A stretch of DNA of 64,000 nt from assembly GCF_025128055.1 (NCBI RefSeq), contig NZ_JAHLYS010000048.1:83273-147272 (forward strand). Reading direction: 5' to 3'. This document shows positions 19,144 to 27,910 of this stretch, in pieces. Under the pieces are notes generated by a model. That model saw only the letters and a program-made list of their open reading frames with translations, had not been told where the DNA came from and did not search any database. A program made the position numbers and the translations under genes. Numbering within the stretch: the stretch's first letter is position 1; every line of letters begins with the position of its first letter. Source of the stretch: Synechococcus sp. CS-1329. Its GTDB lineage: Bacteria > Cyanobacteriota > Cyanobacteriia > PCC-6307 > Cyanobiaceae.

Positions 19144-20106
19144 ATGGTGATCCGATCTGAATCGGACCAGGATCAGTTCACTCTGCGCCGCCGCCCCTGG
19201 GCCGAGCGCAGCATCGATCGCGGCTTCAAGCGGCTGACGATCGTGCTGGCCTCGCTGGTGGCCGTGGTGCTGCTCGGCATCTTCCTGACGGTTTTCAGCG
19301 GGGCCCGCGAGGCGATGGCCACCTTTGGCCTCTCCTTCCTGGTCACCTCCGGCTGGGATCCGGTCAACAGCCAGTACGGGGCCTTCACGGCGATCTACGG
19401 CACGTTGGTGTCGTCGCTGCTGGCCCTGTTCATCGCCGTGCCGCTGGGGGTGGGCACCGCCATCTTCATCACCGAAAATCTGATCCCGCGCAGCTGGCGC
19501 GAGGTGATCGGCGTGATGGTGGAGCTACTGGCGGCGATCCCCTCGGTGGTGCTGGGGCTGTGGGCCATCTTCGTGATGGAGCCGTTGATCAGACCCTTCC
19601 TCAATCTCCTGCACCAGAGCCTGGGCTGGTTTCCCCTGTTCTCAACCACCCCCAAGGGACCCGGCATGGCGCCGGCGGTGCTGATCCTTGTGGTGATGAT
19701 CCTGCCGATCATCACCGCCATTTCCAGGGATGCGCTCAATCAGGTGCCCCAGGAGCTGCGCCAAGGTGCCTACGGCGTCGGCAGCACGCGCTGGATCGCC
19801 ATCTTCAATGTGATTCTGCCGGCGGCTCTCTCTTCGATCATCGGTGGAGTGATGCTGGCCCTGGGCCGTGCCATGGGCGAAACCATGGCCGTGACCATGA
19901 TCATCGGCAACTCGATGAACTTCAGCTGGTCACTGCTGGCTCCAGGCAACACCATCTCCGCCATGCTCGCCAACCAGTTCGGTGAGGCCGATGGCATTCA
20001 GGTGTCAGCACTTCTGTATGCAGCTTTGATTCTGATGCTGCTCACTTTCGCCGTGAACATCATGGCGCAATGGATCGTCCGTAAGTTCAGCCTGAGCTAC
20101 AACTGA
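19144..20106 (+). CDS. pstC: Phosphate ABC transporter permease PstC
   Basis: Inner-membrane permease of the high-affinity phosphate importer. From ATG 19144 (MVIRSESDQDQ) it is 320 residues, with about six hydrophobic segments and the binding-protein-dependent transport motif region around DALNQVPQELRQGAYGVGSTRW and LALGRAMGETMAV. The frame opens at 19063, but the extra residues are not hydrophobic or conserved in look. First of the pstC-pstA-pstB operon. No pstS or phoU lies next to it, so the binding protein must be elsewhere. Confidence 0.95.
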   Translation: MVIRSESDQDQFTLRRRPWAERSIDRGFKRLTIVLASLVAVVLLGIFLTVFSGAREAMATFGLSFLVTSGWDPVNSQYGAFTAIYGTLVSSLLALFIAVPLGVGTAIFITENLIPRSWREVIGVMVELLAAIPSVVLGLWAIFVMEPLIRPFLNLLHQSLGWFPLFSTTPKGPGMAPAVLILVVMILPIITAISRDALNQVPQELRQGAYGVGSTRWIAIFNVILPAALSSIIGGVMLALGRAMGETMAVTMIIGNSMNFSWSLLAPGNTISAMLANQFGEADGIQVSALLYAALILMLLTFAVNIMAQWIVRKFSLSYN

Positions 20107-20116
20107 GCAGCCCGCC

Positions 20117-21010
20117 ATGACCCTTGCCACACCAGTCCGTACCGCCGGATCACTCCTGTTCAATCCAGGGCTGAAGCGGAACCGCACCGACAAACTCTTC
20201 ACCTCGATCGCCGCACTGTTCAGTCTGATCGCGGTGCTGCCTCTGTTTCTGGTGCTGATCTATGTGCTGATCCAGGGGGGTCAGCTGATCAGCGTCAGCC
20301 TGTTCACCCAGCTTCCCCCGGCACCGGGGCTGGAGGGTGGCGGCATCGCCAACGCCATCATCGGCACCTTCGTGGTCACCCTGGTGGCCTCCCTGATCGC
20401 CATTCCCGTGGGAGTGGGAGGAGGGGTCTACCTGGCGGAATACGCCAGCAGCGGCTGGTTCGCCCAGTTCATCCGCGTCGGCAACGACATTCTCGCCGGA
20501 GTGCCCTCGATCATCTGCGGGGTGTTCGTGTACAGCGCCGTTGTCGCCACCCGCCTGTTCTTCGGTCAGTCCTATTCCGCCCTGGCTGGTGGCATCGCCC
20601 TGGCGGTCCTGATGCTGCCCACGGTGATCAAAACCACCGATGAAGCCCTGAAGCTGGTGCCCCAGGAGTTGAGCTGGGGAGCCATCGGCGTCGGGGCTTC
20701 GAAGTTCGTGACGATCACACGCATCACCCTGCCCAGCGCCTTCACCCCGATCGCCACCGGGGTGGTGCTGGCCATCGCCCGCGCCGCCGGAGAAACGGCA
20801 CCCCTGATCTTCACGGCCCTGTTCTCACCCTTCTGGCCCGAGGGGCTGTTCAACCCGATTGCGTCGATGTCGGTGTTGATCTTCAACTTCGCGATCATGC
20901 CTTACGAAGCCCAGAACTCCCTGGCCTGGGCCGCTTCGTTTGTGCTCGTGATCCTGATCCTCGGCGCCAATCTCCTGGCCCGCTGGATTCGCCGGTTCGC
21001 CTCCAGCTAG
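20117..21010 (+). CDS. pstA: Phosphate ABC transporter permease PstA
   Basis: Second membrane subunit of the phosphate importer, 297 residues with about six membrane segments. It carries the permease coupling segment [25 protein letters not shown] and [22 protein letters not shown], typical of PstA. Starts ten bases after the pstC stop and is followed after 43 bases by pstB. Confidence 0.95.
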   Translation: MTLATPVRTAGSLLFNPGLKRNRTDKLFTSIAALFSLIAVLPLFLVLIYVLIQGGQLISVSLFTQLPPAPGLEGGGIANAIIGTFVVTLVASLIAIPVGVGGGVYLAEYASSGWFAQFIRVGNDILAGVPSIICGVFVYSAVVATRLFFGQSYSALAGGIALAVLMLPTVIKTTDEALKLVPQELSWGAIGVGASKFVTITRITLPSAFTPIATGVVLAIARAAGETAPLIFTALFSPFWPEGLFNPIASMSVLIFNFAIMPYEAQNSLAWAASFVLVILILGANLLARWIRRFASS

Positions 21011-21053
21011 CTCCCTGCGCTCGGACATCATTCCCACCACCCTGCACCCAGCC

Positions 21054-21872
21054 ATGACCAGCACCCTGAATCAGCCCAGCACCAGCGCCACCCTGCCCAG
21101 CTGCCTCAGCCTGGAGAACGTCACCATCAGCTACGGCAGCTTTGAGGCCGTGCGGGATGTCTACATGGACATCCCCCGCAACCGGGTGACCGCCTTCATC
21201 GGCCCTTCGGGCTGTGGCAAATCAACGGTTCTGCGCGCCCTCAACCGCATGAATGATCTGATCGAGGGCTGTAGCCTGCGCGGTCGCGTGGTGTTCGATG
21301 GTCAGGACATGTATGCCCGTGAGGTGGATCCAGTGGAGGTGCGTCGCCGCATCGGCATGGTGTTTCAGAAGCCCAATCCCTTTCCCAAGAGCATCTACGA
21401 AAACATCGCCTTCGGGGCGCGCATCAATGGCTACAAGGGTGATATGGACGAACTGGTGGAGCGTTCCCTGCGCAAGGCCGCCATCTGGGATGAAACCAAG
21501 GACAAGCTCAAAGAGAGTGGCAACGCCCTCTCCGGCGGCCAGCAGCAGCGGCTCTGCATCGCCCGCGCCATTGCCGTGGAGCCGGAAGTGATCCTGATGG
21601 ACGAGCCCTGCTCGGCACTGGATCCGATCTCCACCCTCAAGATCGAGGAGATGATGCATGAGCTCAAGAAAAGCTTCACCATCGTGATCGTCACCCACAA
21701 CATGCAGCAGGCGGTGCGGGTGTCGGACTACACAGCCTTCTTCAATGCCGAAGCTGTCGATGGCGGCAGCGGCAAGGTGGGCTACCTGGTGGAATTCAAC
21801 GACACCGAGCGCATCTTCAACGCCCCGGTGCAGCAGGCCACCCAGGATTACGTCACCGGCCGCTTCGGCTGA
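21054..21872 (+). CDS. pstB: Phosphate ABC transporter ATP-binding protein PstB
   Basis: ATPase that drives phosphate import. The 272-residue protein contains Walker [10 protein letters not shown] (from Gly50), the Q-loop FQKPNPFP, the signature LSGGQQQRL and Walker B VILMDEP, followed by [17 protein letters not shown], as in PstB. A strong hairpin terminator lies 86 bases after its stop and closes the operon. Confidence 0.97.
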   Translation: MTSTLNQPSTSATLPSCLSLENVTISYGSFEAVRDVYMDIPRNRVTAFIGPSGCGKSTVLRALNRMNDLIEGCSLRGRVVFDGQDMYAREVDPVEVRRRIGMVFQKPNPFPKSIYENIAFGARINGYKGDMDELVERSLRKAAIWDETKDKLKESGNALSGGQQQRLCIARAIAVEPEVILMDEPCSALDPISTLKIEEMMHELKKSFTIVIVTHNMQQAVRVSDYTAFFNAEAVDGGSGKVGYLVEFNDTERIFNAPVQQATQDYVTGRFG

Positions 21873-21957
21873 AGCTCCCACTGGCCCCTGTCAAGCAGCC
21901 CGTCCAACAGCTGGACAGGCTGAAACGAAGGGCTTGCTCAGGGGCCGATGAAGGCAT

Positions 21958-21986
21958 AAAAAAGCCGGCTGCAGGAGCCGGCTTTT
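21958..21986. terminator. Bidirectional hairpin terminator after pstB
   Basis: A GCCGGCT-centred inverted repeat (AGCCGGCT, loop GCAGG, AGCCGGCT) flanked by an A-run on the left and TTTT on the right. It can end pstB transcription on the plus strand and tRNA-Ser transcription on the minus strand. Confidence 0.85.
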
Positions 21987-21996
21987 GTGTTGAAAG

Positions 21997-22083
21997 CGGA
22001 GAGGGAGGGATTCGAACCCTCGATAGAGTTGCCCCTATACAGCATTTCCAGTGCTGCGCCTTCGACCACTCGGCCACCTCTCC
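21997..22083 (-). tRNA. tRNA-Ser (anticodon GGA)
   Basis: The 87-base minus-strand sequence folds as a long-variable-arm tRNA. The acceptor stem GGAGAGG pairs with CCTCTCC and has a G discriminator. The D-arm contains GGCCGAGTGG. The anticodon stem CAGCA/TGCTG encloses the loop CTGGAAA with anticodon GGA. A long variable arm follows, and the T-arm contains GGTTCGAATCC. CCA is not encoded. It reads serine UCC/UCU codons. Confidence 0.96.
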
Positions 22084-22144
22084 AGCGGCTGTTATGGGGC
22101 AGATGTCAATGTAGCAGTCAGCCCAGAGGGTCCAATTCCATCCG

Positions 22145-22513
22145 ATGACACGACGCTTCCCGATCACGGTGCACTGGCGGCAGGAACAACGGCTGATCCG
22201 ATTGGAGGTCCCTGAAGGGGAGTACATCCTGCGCAGTTTTGAAGCCCAGGGTCAGCCGCTGCCCTTCAGCTGCCGCAACGGCTGCTGCACCACCTGTGCC
22301 GTACGCGTGATCTCCGGCGAGATCGATCAGCAGGAGGCCCTGGGGCTCTCCCAGGACCTGCGCCGGCAGGGCTACGGCCTGCTCTGCGTGGCCAGAGCCA
22401 CCGGCCCCCTCGAGGTGGAGACCCAGGACGAGGACGAGGTTTACGAGCTGCAGTTCGGCCGCTATTTCGGCCGGGGCCGGGTGACGCCGGGCCTGCCCCT
22501 GGAGGAGGAGTGA
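22145..22513 (+). CDS. 2Fe-2S plant-type ferredoxin-like protein
   Basis: 122 residues with one ferredoxin domain. The cluster ligands fit C-x4-C-x2-C in SCRNGCCTTC, with the fourth Cys in YGLLCVARA. The C-terminal tail (VETQDEDEVYELQFGRYFGRG...) is longer than in the main photosynthetic ferredoxin and more basic, so this is probably a specialised electron carrier rather than PetF1. Its stop codon overlaps the next ATG by one base (TGATG), linking it to the inositol-phosphatase family gene. Confidence 0.88.
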   Translation: MTRRFPITVHWRQEQRLIRLEVPEGEYILRSFEAQGQPLPFSCRNGCCTTCAVRVISGEIDQQEALGLSQDLRRQGYGLLCVARATGPLEVETQDEDEVYELQFGRYFGRGRVTPGLPLEEE

Positions 22514-23421
22514 TGGAAGCCTCGCCAACGGACACTCGCCAGCCAGCGCCCAGCCTCTCCGCCCAGGCCCTGCTCGATTCAGCCCTGGGGTTTCCCGAGC
22601 TTGAACGGTTGGCGGCTGTGGCCCGGGAGGCCGCCAGTGCCGGCGCCCGGGTGCTGGCCCACCACTTCGGCAAGCTGGAGTCGATCCGCGAGAAGGGCCG
22701 GGCCGGCGATCTGGTCACCGAGGCCGATCTGGCGGCGGAGCAGGCGGTGCTGGCCATCCTTGAAGCCCGCACGCCGGAGCTGGGGGTGCTGGCCGAGGAA
22801 AGCGGGCGCAGCCGCACAGGCTCGGATCTGGAGTGGTGCGTCGATCCCCTCGATGGCACCACCAACTACGCCCATGGCTATCCCTTCTTCGCCACCTCGA
22901 TCGGTCTCACCTGGAAAGGGGCTCCGCTGCTGGGGGCCATCAGCGTGCCGGCCCTGGACGAGCTCTACTGGGCGGCCCCCGGCCTGGGGGCCTGGTGCAA
23001 CCAGCGGCCGCTGCAGGTGAGCGGCTGCCACGACCTCGCCGCCTCGCTGCTGGTCACGGGCTTCGCCTACGACCGCCAGAGCCAGCCGGACACCAACTAC
23101 GCCGAGTTCTGCTGGTTCACCCACCGCACCCATGGCGTACGCCGCGGCGGGGCAGCGGCGGTGGATCTGGCCTTCGTGGCCGCCGGCCGGCTCGATGGCT
23201 ACTGGGAACGGGGCCTCTCCCCCTGGGACCTGGCCGCAGGGGTGGTGCTGGTGGAGCAGGCCGGTGGGGTGGTCAGCCGTTACGACGGCGGTGCCGCCAG
23301 CCTCGCCGAAGGCCGGCTGATCGCCTGCACGCCCGCCCTGCAGGCGGCCCTGATCGAAGGTCTGGGCCAGTGCCAGCCCCTGCCCGGAGAGCTGTTCGGG
23401 GCTCCGGAGCTGGGCCCCTGA
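22513..23421 (+). CDS. Inositol monophosphatase family protein
   Basis: 302-residue magnesium-dependent phosphatase of the IMPase/SuhB family. The metal-site motifs are LAEESGR and VDPLDGTTNYAHG (Asp111 and Asp114), with the C-terminal WDLAAGVVLVEQAGG. The true substrate in cyanobacteria may be inositol phosphate, histidinol phosphate or another sugar phosphate; its position directly before hisZ makes a histidine-pathway role worth considering, but this is inference. Start ATG at 22513 overlaps the ferredoxin stop. Confidence 0.9.
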   Translation: MEASPTDTRQPAPSLSAQALLDSALGFPELERLAAVAREAASAGARVLAHHFGKLESIREKGRAGDLVTEADLAAEQAVLAILEARTPELGVLAEESGRSRTGSDLEWCVDPLDGTTNYAHGYPFFATSIGLTWKGAPLLGAISVPALDELYWAAPGLGAWCNQRPLQVSGCHDLAASLLVTGFAYDRQSQPDTNYAEFCWFTHRTHGVRRGGAAAVDLAFVAAGRLDGYWERGLSPWDLAAGVVLVEQAGGVVSRYDGGAASLAEGRLIACTPALQAALIEGLGQCQPLPGELFGAPELGP

Positions 23422-23473
23422 GCGATCGCTCCATAGGATCCAGCGTCTCCCGTCCCCCAGCCCCTCCGCCCCC

Positions 23474-24649
23474 ATGGCCCTGCAACCCGCCGCCGGCGCC
23501 AGGGATCTCCACCCCCGCCAGGTGGACCGCAACCGCCAGCTCTGCCAGCGCCTGGCCGCGGTGTACCGCCAGTGGGGCTACCAGGAGGTGGCACCGCCGA
23601 TGGTGGAGCGACTCGACACCCTCGAGGCCGGCGGTGGCATTGCCGAGCGCGAGGTGATGCGCCTCACGGCTGAGGAACCGCTGGGGCTGCGGCCCGAGCT
23701 GACCGCCTCGATCGCCCGGGCCGCCTGCACCCGACTGGCTGATCGTCCCCGGCCATTGCGTCTGTGGGCCGAGGGCAGCACCTTTCGCAGCTTCACCGGC
23801 GACGGCGGCGGTCAGCGCCTGAGTGAGCGCCTCCAGAGCGGCGTGGAGCTGCTGGGGGTGCGTTCCGCGGCGGCGGATGCCGAGCTGATGGCCCTGCTGC
23901 TGGCCTGCAGCGAAACCCTTGGCCTGCAGGCCAGCCACCAGCCGCGGCTGCTGGTGGGCCACCACGGCGTGCTCTCCGCCCTGCTCGACGAGCTGCCCGC
24001 CGACCAGCGCTCCAGCGCCCGTCAGGCCCTCTCAGGCTTCGATCCCCTGGCGATCGCGCGCCTGCCCCTGGCCCAGGCCCAGATCGAGCGGCTGCAGGAG
24101 CTGATGCGCCTGCGCGGCGCACCGGCGATGGTGCTGAGCCAGCTGCGCCGCCATCTGGGGGAGAGCCCTTTGATTGATGAGCTGGCCGCTGCCCTGGAGA
24201 TCGTTGAGCCCACGGCCGCTCGGCTGGGGATCGGCCTGCAGCTGGATCCCAGCTTCCAACCCCATTTCGACCTCTACGACGGAATCGTGCTCAAGCTGGT
24301 CTGTCTTGGGGCCGAGGCGCCGGTGGAGATCGCCAGCGGCGGCCGCTACGACGCCCTGGTGGGCCGCTTCGGGGCAGCCGCCAGCGAAGCGGCCGGTGTG
24401 GGCTTCGGCTTCTCGATCGAGGACATCCGCGACCTGCTGCTCAGACCCGGTGCCCGCGATCCGGCCGGCCGGCCAGTGCTGGTGGCCTACGGCCAGGGTT
24501 CCAACCTGGCCGCCGCCCTGGAGGCCCTCGCCGGTCTGCACGGGCAGGGCCAGAGCGCCGAGCTGCTCCCCGAGGCCTGCCCCAGCCGGGAGGAGGCCGA
24601 AGCCACCGCCCAGCGCCGGGGTTGCTCAGCCCTGGAGTGGCTCCCCTGA
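23474..24649 (+). CDS. hisZ: ATP phosphoribosyltransferase regulatory subunit
   Basis: HisZ is a class II histidyl-tRNA-synthetase-like protein that pairs with short HisG to start histidine synthesis. The 391 residues show GARDLHPRQVDRN and the YQEVAPPMVERLDTL stretch, the motif-2-like region RLWAEGSTFRSF, and ASGGRYDALVGRFG. The short C-terminus lacks a clear anticodon-binding domain, so it is not a HisRS. hisG is not in the window. Confidence 0.88.
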   Translation: MALQPAAGARDLHPRQVDRNRQLCQRLAAVYRQWGYQEVAPPMVERLDTLEAGGGIAEREVMRLTAEEPLGLRPELTASIARAACTRLADRPRPLRLWAEGSTFRSFTGDGGGQRLSERLQSGVELLGVRSAAADAELMALLLACSETLGLQASHQPRLLVGHHGVLSALLDELPADQRSSARQALSGFDPLAIARLPLAQAQIERLQELMRLRGAPAMVLSQLRRHLGESPLIDELAAALEIVEPTAARLGIGLQLDPSFQPHFDLYDGIVLKLVCLGAEAPVEIASGGRYDALVGRFGAAASEAAGVGFGFSIEDIRDLLLRPGARDPAGRPVLVAYGQGSNLAAALEALAGLHGQGQSAELLPEACPSREEAEATAQRRGCSALEWLP

Positions 24650-24724
24650 GCCCAGGACAGCTCCAGGAGCCGCCGCCGCCAGCGGCAGCATTTCTAAGAT
24701 CAAGTCCCGCAGCACATTTCAGTC

Positions 24725-24949
24725 ATGGCCCACAGCATCGTCACCGACATCTGTGAGGGCGTGGCCGATTGCGTCGATGCCTGCCCGGTGGCCTGCATCC
24801 ACCCCGGCCAGGGAGCCAACAGCAAGGGCACATCCTTCTATTGGATCAATTTCGACACCTGCATCGACTGCGGCATCTGCCTGCAGGTCTGCCCGGTGAG
24901 CGGCGCGATTCTGCCGGAGGAGCGCGCCGATCTGCAGCGGTCGGATTAA
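24725..24949 (+). CDS. Bacterial-type ferredoxin (4Fe-4S, possibly 7Fe)
   Basis: 74 residues with two Cys sets. The first is C10-x5-C16-x3-C20-P with C24; the second is the classical C46-x2-C49-x2-C52-x3-C56-P. The first set resembles the 3Fe-4S/4Fe-4S arrangement of 7Fe ferredoxins, so cluster content is uncertain. Cytoplasmic electron carrier; partner unknown. It stands between hisZ and htpG with its own upstream gap. Confidence 0.9.
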   Translation: MAHSIVTDICEGVADCVDACPVACIHPGQGANSKGTSFYWINFDTCIDCGICLQVCPVSGAILPEERADLQRSD

Positions 24950-25094
24950 CCGGCCACCGGCCGCTCCGCCATCAGACGGTCCCACGAGGCACTCCCGCCG
25001 GAGCCCAGGTTCGGAGACCCCTCCTTGCAGTGGCTTGAGCCCGGTGGAGGGACGAGCCTAAGGTCAGCTCAAATCCTTACAAGCTGACGGAATC

Positions 25095-26987
25095 ATGGCG
25101 GTGCTGGAACAGGGTCAGATTCAGATCCACACCGAGAACATCTTCCCGATCATCAAAAAGGCCGTCTATTCCGGCCACGAGGTGTTCCTCAGGGAACTGG
25201 TCAGCAACGGAGTGGATGCCATCAGCAAGCGCCGCATGGCCGCCATGGCTGGCGACTGCAGTGAGGGCGCCGAAGGGCTGGTGAGCATCAGGATCGATCG
25301 CGAGGCCAAAACCCTCACCATCAGCGATAACGGCATCGGCATGGTGGCCGATGAGGTGAAGCGCTACATCAACCAGGTGGCCTTCTCCAGCGCCGAAGAC
25401 TTCCTCGAGAAGTACAAGCGTGAAGATGACGCGATCATCGGCCATTTCGGCCTCGGCTTCTACTCCAGCTTCATGGTGGCCGAGCGGGTGGAGCTGATCA
25501 GCCTCAGTGCCAGCCCCGGCAGTGAAGCCGTGCGCTGGAGCTGCGACGGCTCCCCCAACTTCAGCCTGGAAACGGGCGAGCGCGCCGAACCCGGCACCGA
25601 TGTGATCCTGCATCTGCAGGAGGAGGAGCTGGAATACATCGAGCCGGCCCGCATCCGCTCCCTGATCACCACCTACTGCGACTTCCTGCCGGTGGAGGTG
25701 CAACTGGAGGGAGAAACGGTGAACAAGCGGGAGGCACCCTGGCGCAAGAGCCCGCGGGACCTCAGCGACGAGGATTACATCGCCCTCTACCGCTACCTCT
25801 ATCCCTTCCAGGGAGACCCCCTGCTCTGGGTCCATCTCAACACCGACTACCCCTACACCCTGCAGGGCATCCTCTACTTCCCCAGGATCACCGGCCGCGC
25901 CGACTGGGAGAAGGGCGAGATCCGCCTCTACTGCAATCAGGTGTTCGTTTCCGATTCGATCAAGGAGGTGGTGCCCCGTTACCTGCTGCCCCTGCGCGGG
26001 GTGATCGACTCCCCCGACATCCCCCTCAACGTCAGTCGCAGTGCCCTGCAGACAGATCGGCGGGTGCGCTCGATCGGCGGCTTCGTGGCCAAGAAGGTGG
26101 GGGACCGGCTCAAGGAGCTGCACCGCGATGAGCCCACCCGCTACGCCGAGATCTGGGAGGGAATCGCCCCCTTCATCAAGATCGGCGCGATGGAAGACGA
26201 GAAGTTCGCCGATCAGGTGGCCGAGCTGATCCTGTTCGGCACCAGCGCAGCAGCGGCCGAGCCCGATCCGATCGCCGTGGGCGAGAAGGCCTACACCACC
26301 CTCACTGGCTACCGCCACCGTCTGCAGAGCAGCGAGGAGCAACGCATCCTCTATTGCACCGATGAAGCGGCCCAGGCGGGGCCGCTGGCCCTCTGGCGCG
26401 GTCAGGGGGCGGAGGTGCTGCTGGCCGACACCCTGATCGATGCCCAGTTCATCCCCTGGCTTGAAGACCGCCACAGCGAGCTGAAGTTCCAGCGGGTGGA
26501 CGCGGAACTCGACGCCAGCATCCAGGAGCAGGAGAGCAGCCTGAGCGATGCCGACGGCAGCGACAGCTCCGAGAAGTTGCGGGAGCTGTTCTGCAGCGCC
26601 CTGGCCAACGACAAGGTGACCATCCAGGTCCAGGCGCTCAAGGGGGAGAACACCCCGGCGGCCCTGATCCTGCTGCCGGAGCAGATGCGCCGCCTCAACG
26701 ACATCGGTGCTCTGATGGAGCAGCGCCTGCCCGGACTGCCCGATCACCACGTGCTGGTGGTCAACCGCCGTCACCCCCTGGTGGCCGGCCTGCAGAAACT
26801 CTCCAGCGGCGCCGTGCTCACGGGAGTGGGTACCAGCTCCCCCAGCCAGCAGCTGGCCCAGGAACTCAGTGGCCACATCTATGAACTGGCCCGCCTGGCG
26901 GTGGGGGGCCTTGAGCCCAACCAACTGGCCGGTTTCCAGCAGCGCAGCGCCGACCTGATGGGCCGGCTGATGGAGCGGGGCCTCTGA
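25095..26987 (+). CDS. htpG: Hsp90 chaperone HtpG
   Basis: 630-residue ATP-dependent chaperone. The GHKL ATPase domain begins with IFPIIKKAVYSGHEVFLRELVSNGVDA, DNGIGM and GHFGLGFYSSFMVA. The middle domain has the catalytic-loop area IDSPDIPLNVSRSALQ, and the C-terminal dimerisation domain is complete. Stands alone, 60 bases ahead of rpmB. No clear heat-shock operator is visible upstream. The antisense strand is open across the whole gene because of high GC. Confidence 0.97.
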   Translation: MAVLEQGQIQIHTENIFPIIKKAVYSGHEVFLRELVSNGVDAISKRRMAAMAGDCSEGAEGLVSIRIDREAKTLTISDNGIGMVADEVKRYINQVAFSSAEDFLEKYKREDDAIIGHFGLGFYSSFMVAERVELISLSASPGSEAVRWSCDGSPNFSLETGERAEPGTDVILHLQEEELEYIEPARIRSLITTYCDFLPVEVQLEGETVNKREAPWRKSPRDLSDEDYIALYRYLYPFQGDPLLWVHLNTDYPYTLQGILYFPRITGRADWEKGEIRLYCNQVFVSDSIKEVVPRYLLPLRGVIDSPDIPLNVSRSALQTDRRVRSIGGFVAKKVGDRLKELHRDEPTRYAEIWEGIAPFIKIGAMEDEKFADQVAELILFGTSAAAAEPDPIAVGEKAYTTLTGYRHRLQSSEEQRILYCTDEAAQAGPLALWRGQGAEVLLADTLIDAQFIPWLEDRHSELKFQRVDAELDASIQEQESSLSDADGSDSSEKLRELFCSALANDKVTIQVQALKGENTPAALILLPEQMRRLNDIGALMEQRLPGLPDHHVLVVNRRHPLVAGLQKLSSGAVLTGVGTSSPSQQLAQELSGHIYELARLAVGGLEPNQLAGFQQRSADLMGRLMERGL

Positions 26988-27047
26988 GGGCCCAGTTGGG
27001 GGTGCATCCCCTTTGTTAAGGTGCACCCCTGCTTATTTGATGCTTCC

Positions 27048-27284
27048 ATGTCCCGGGTTTGTCAGCTCACCGGCAAGCGCGCCAACAACGGCATGGCTGT
27101 CAGCCATTCCCACGTGCGCACCAAGAAACTCCAACAGGTGAACCTGCAGGAGCGCCGCCTCTGGTGGGCCGAAGGCAACCGCTGGGTGAAACTGCGGGTC
27201 GCCACCAGCACCCTGCGCACCATTCAGAAGAAAGGCCTCGGCGCCTACGCTCGCGAACTGGGCGTCAACCTGGCCAAACTCTGA
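27048..27284 (+). CDS. rpmB: 50S ribosomal protein L28
   Basis: 78-residue bL28. Start ATG at 27048 gives [22 protein letters not shown], matching the family start; the frame opens 27 bases earlier. The GVNLAKL end is also typical. A possible promoter (TTGTTA, then TATTTG) lies just upstream together with an imperfect direct repeat (GTGCATCCC/GTGCACCCC). Confidence 0.97.
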   Translation: MSRVCQLTGKRANNGMAVSHSHVRTKKLQQVNLQERRLWWAEGNRWVKLRVATSTLRTIQKKGLGAYARELGVNLAKL

Positions 27285-27306
27285 CTCTGCCAAGAGGTCA
27301 GCCGTT

Positions 27307-27885
27307 GTGAATCGCCGCCAACTCCTGCAAGGAGCGCTCCTTCACAGCGGCGCAGCGTTGGTTATGCCAGCCGCAGTTTCGGCGTGGCTGAGCTGGCCCA
27401 GCAGGGCTCAGGCCATGGGAGGCACTCTGCCTGGCCTTGATCAACCAGCGCCCGCGTTCAGCCTGCCGGGCTTCGGGCCCGGCCTCGATGGCTCCGGCAG
27501 GCTCGGGCTGGATCAGTTCAGTGGTCGCTGGCTGGCTCTTTACTTCTATCCCAAGGATTTCACCGGCGGCTGCACCCTTGAGGCGCGGGGATTTCAACGG
27601 GATCTCCAGCAGTTTCACCAACTCAATGCCGAGGTGGTGGGCATCAGCGCAGACGATGTTGCTGAGCATGCCTCCTTCTGTGACAGCGAAGGGCTGGTGT
27701 TTCCGCTGCTCTCCGATCCCGGCGGTGCCGTGAGCCAGCGCTACGGGTCCTGGATCGCTCCTTTCTCCCAGCGGCACACCTTTCTGATTGATCCCGAGGG
27801 GGTGCTGCGGGCCCGCTGGGTGGCGGTACGCCCCTTGGGCCACAGCCTCGAGGTGCTGGATGAACTCCAGCGCCTGCAGGCCTGA
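27307..27885 (+). CDS. Peroxiredoxin (PrxQ/BCP-like) with export signal, no CxxxxC resolving cysteine
   Basis: 192 residues from a GTG start. The N-terminus (MNRRQLLQGALLHSGAALVMPAAVSAWLS) looks like an export signal; the RR is reminiscent of Tat signals. The thioredoxin-fold domain has the peroxidatic cysteine Cys89 in DFTGGCTLEARGF. PrxQ normally has a second Cys five residues later; here that position is Arg94. Another Cys lies in ASFCDSEG. It probably reduces peroxides in the periplasm or lumen by a 1-Cys or altered 2-Cys mechanism. It follows rpmB by 22 bases. Confidence 0.85.
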   Translation: MNRRQLLQGALLHSGAALVMPAAVSAWLSWPSRAQAMGGTLPGLDQPAPAFSLPGFGPGLDGSGRLGLDQFSGRWLALYFYPKDFTGGCTLEARGFQRDLQQFHQLNAEVVGISADDVAEHASFCDSEGLVFPLLSDPGGAVSQRYGSWIAPFSQRHTFLIDPEGVLRARWVAVRPLGHSLEVLDELQRLQA

Positions 27886-27910
27886 GTGAACGCTGGCCTG
27901 GGCCTCGCCC

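Noticed and set aside
23474..24649. Histidyl-tRNA synthetase
   Set aside because: The length (391) and lack of an anticodon-binding domain favour HisZ.
25077..27026. A 649-codon open frame antisense to htpG
   Set aside because: Its product is rich in His, Gln, Gly and Val with no domain, and it exactly mirrors the htpG coding frame. Long antisense frames are expected at this GC content.
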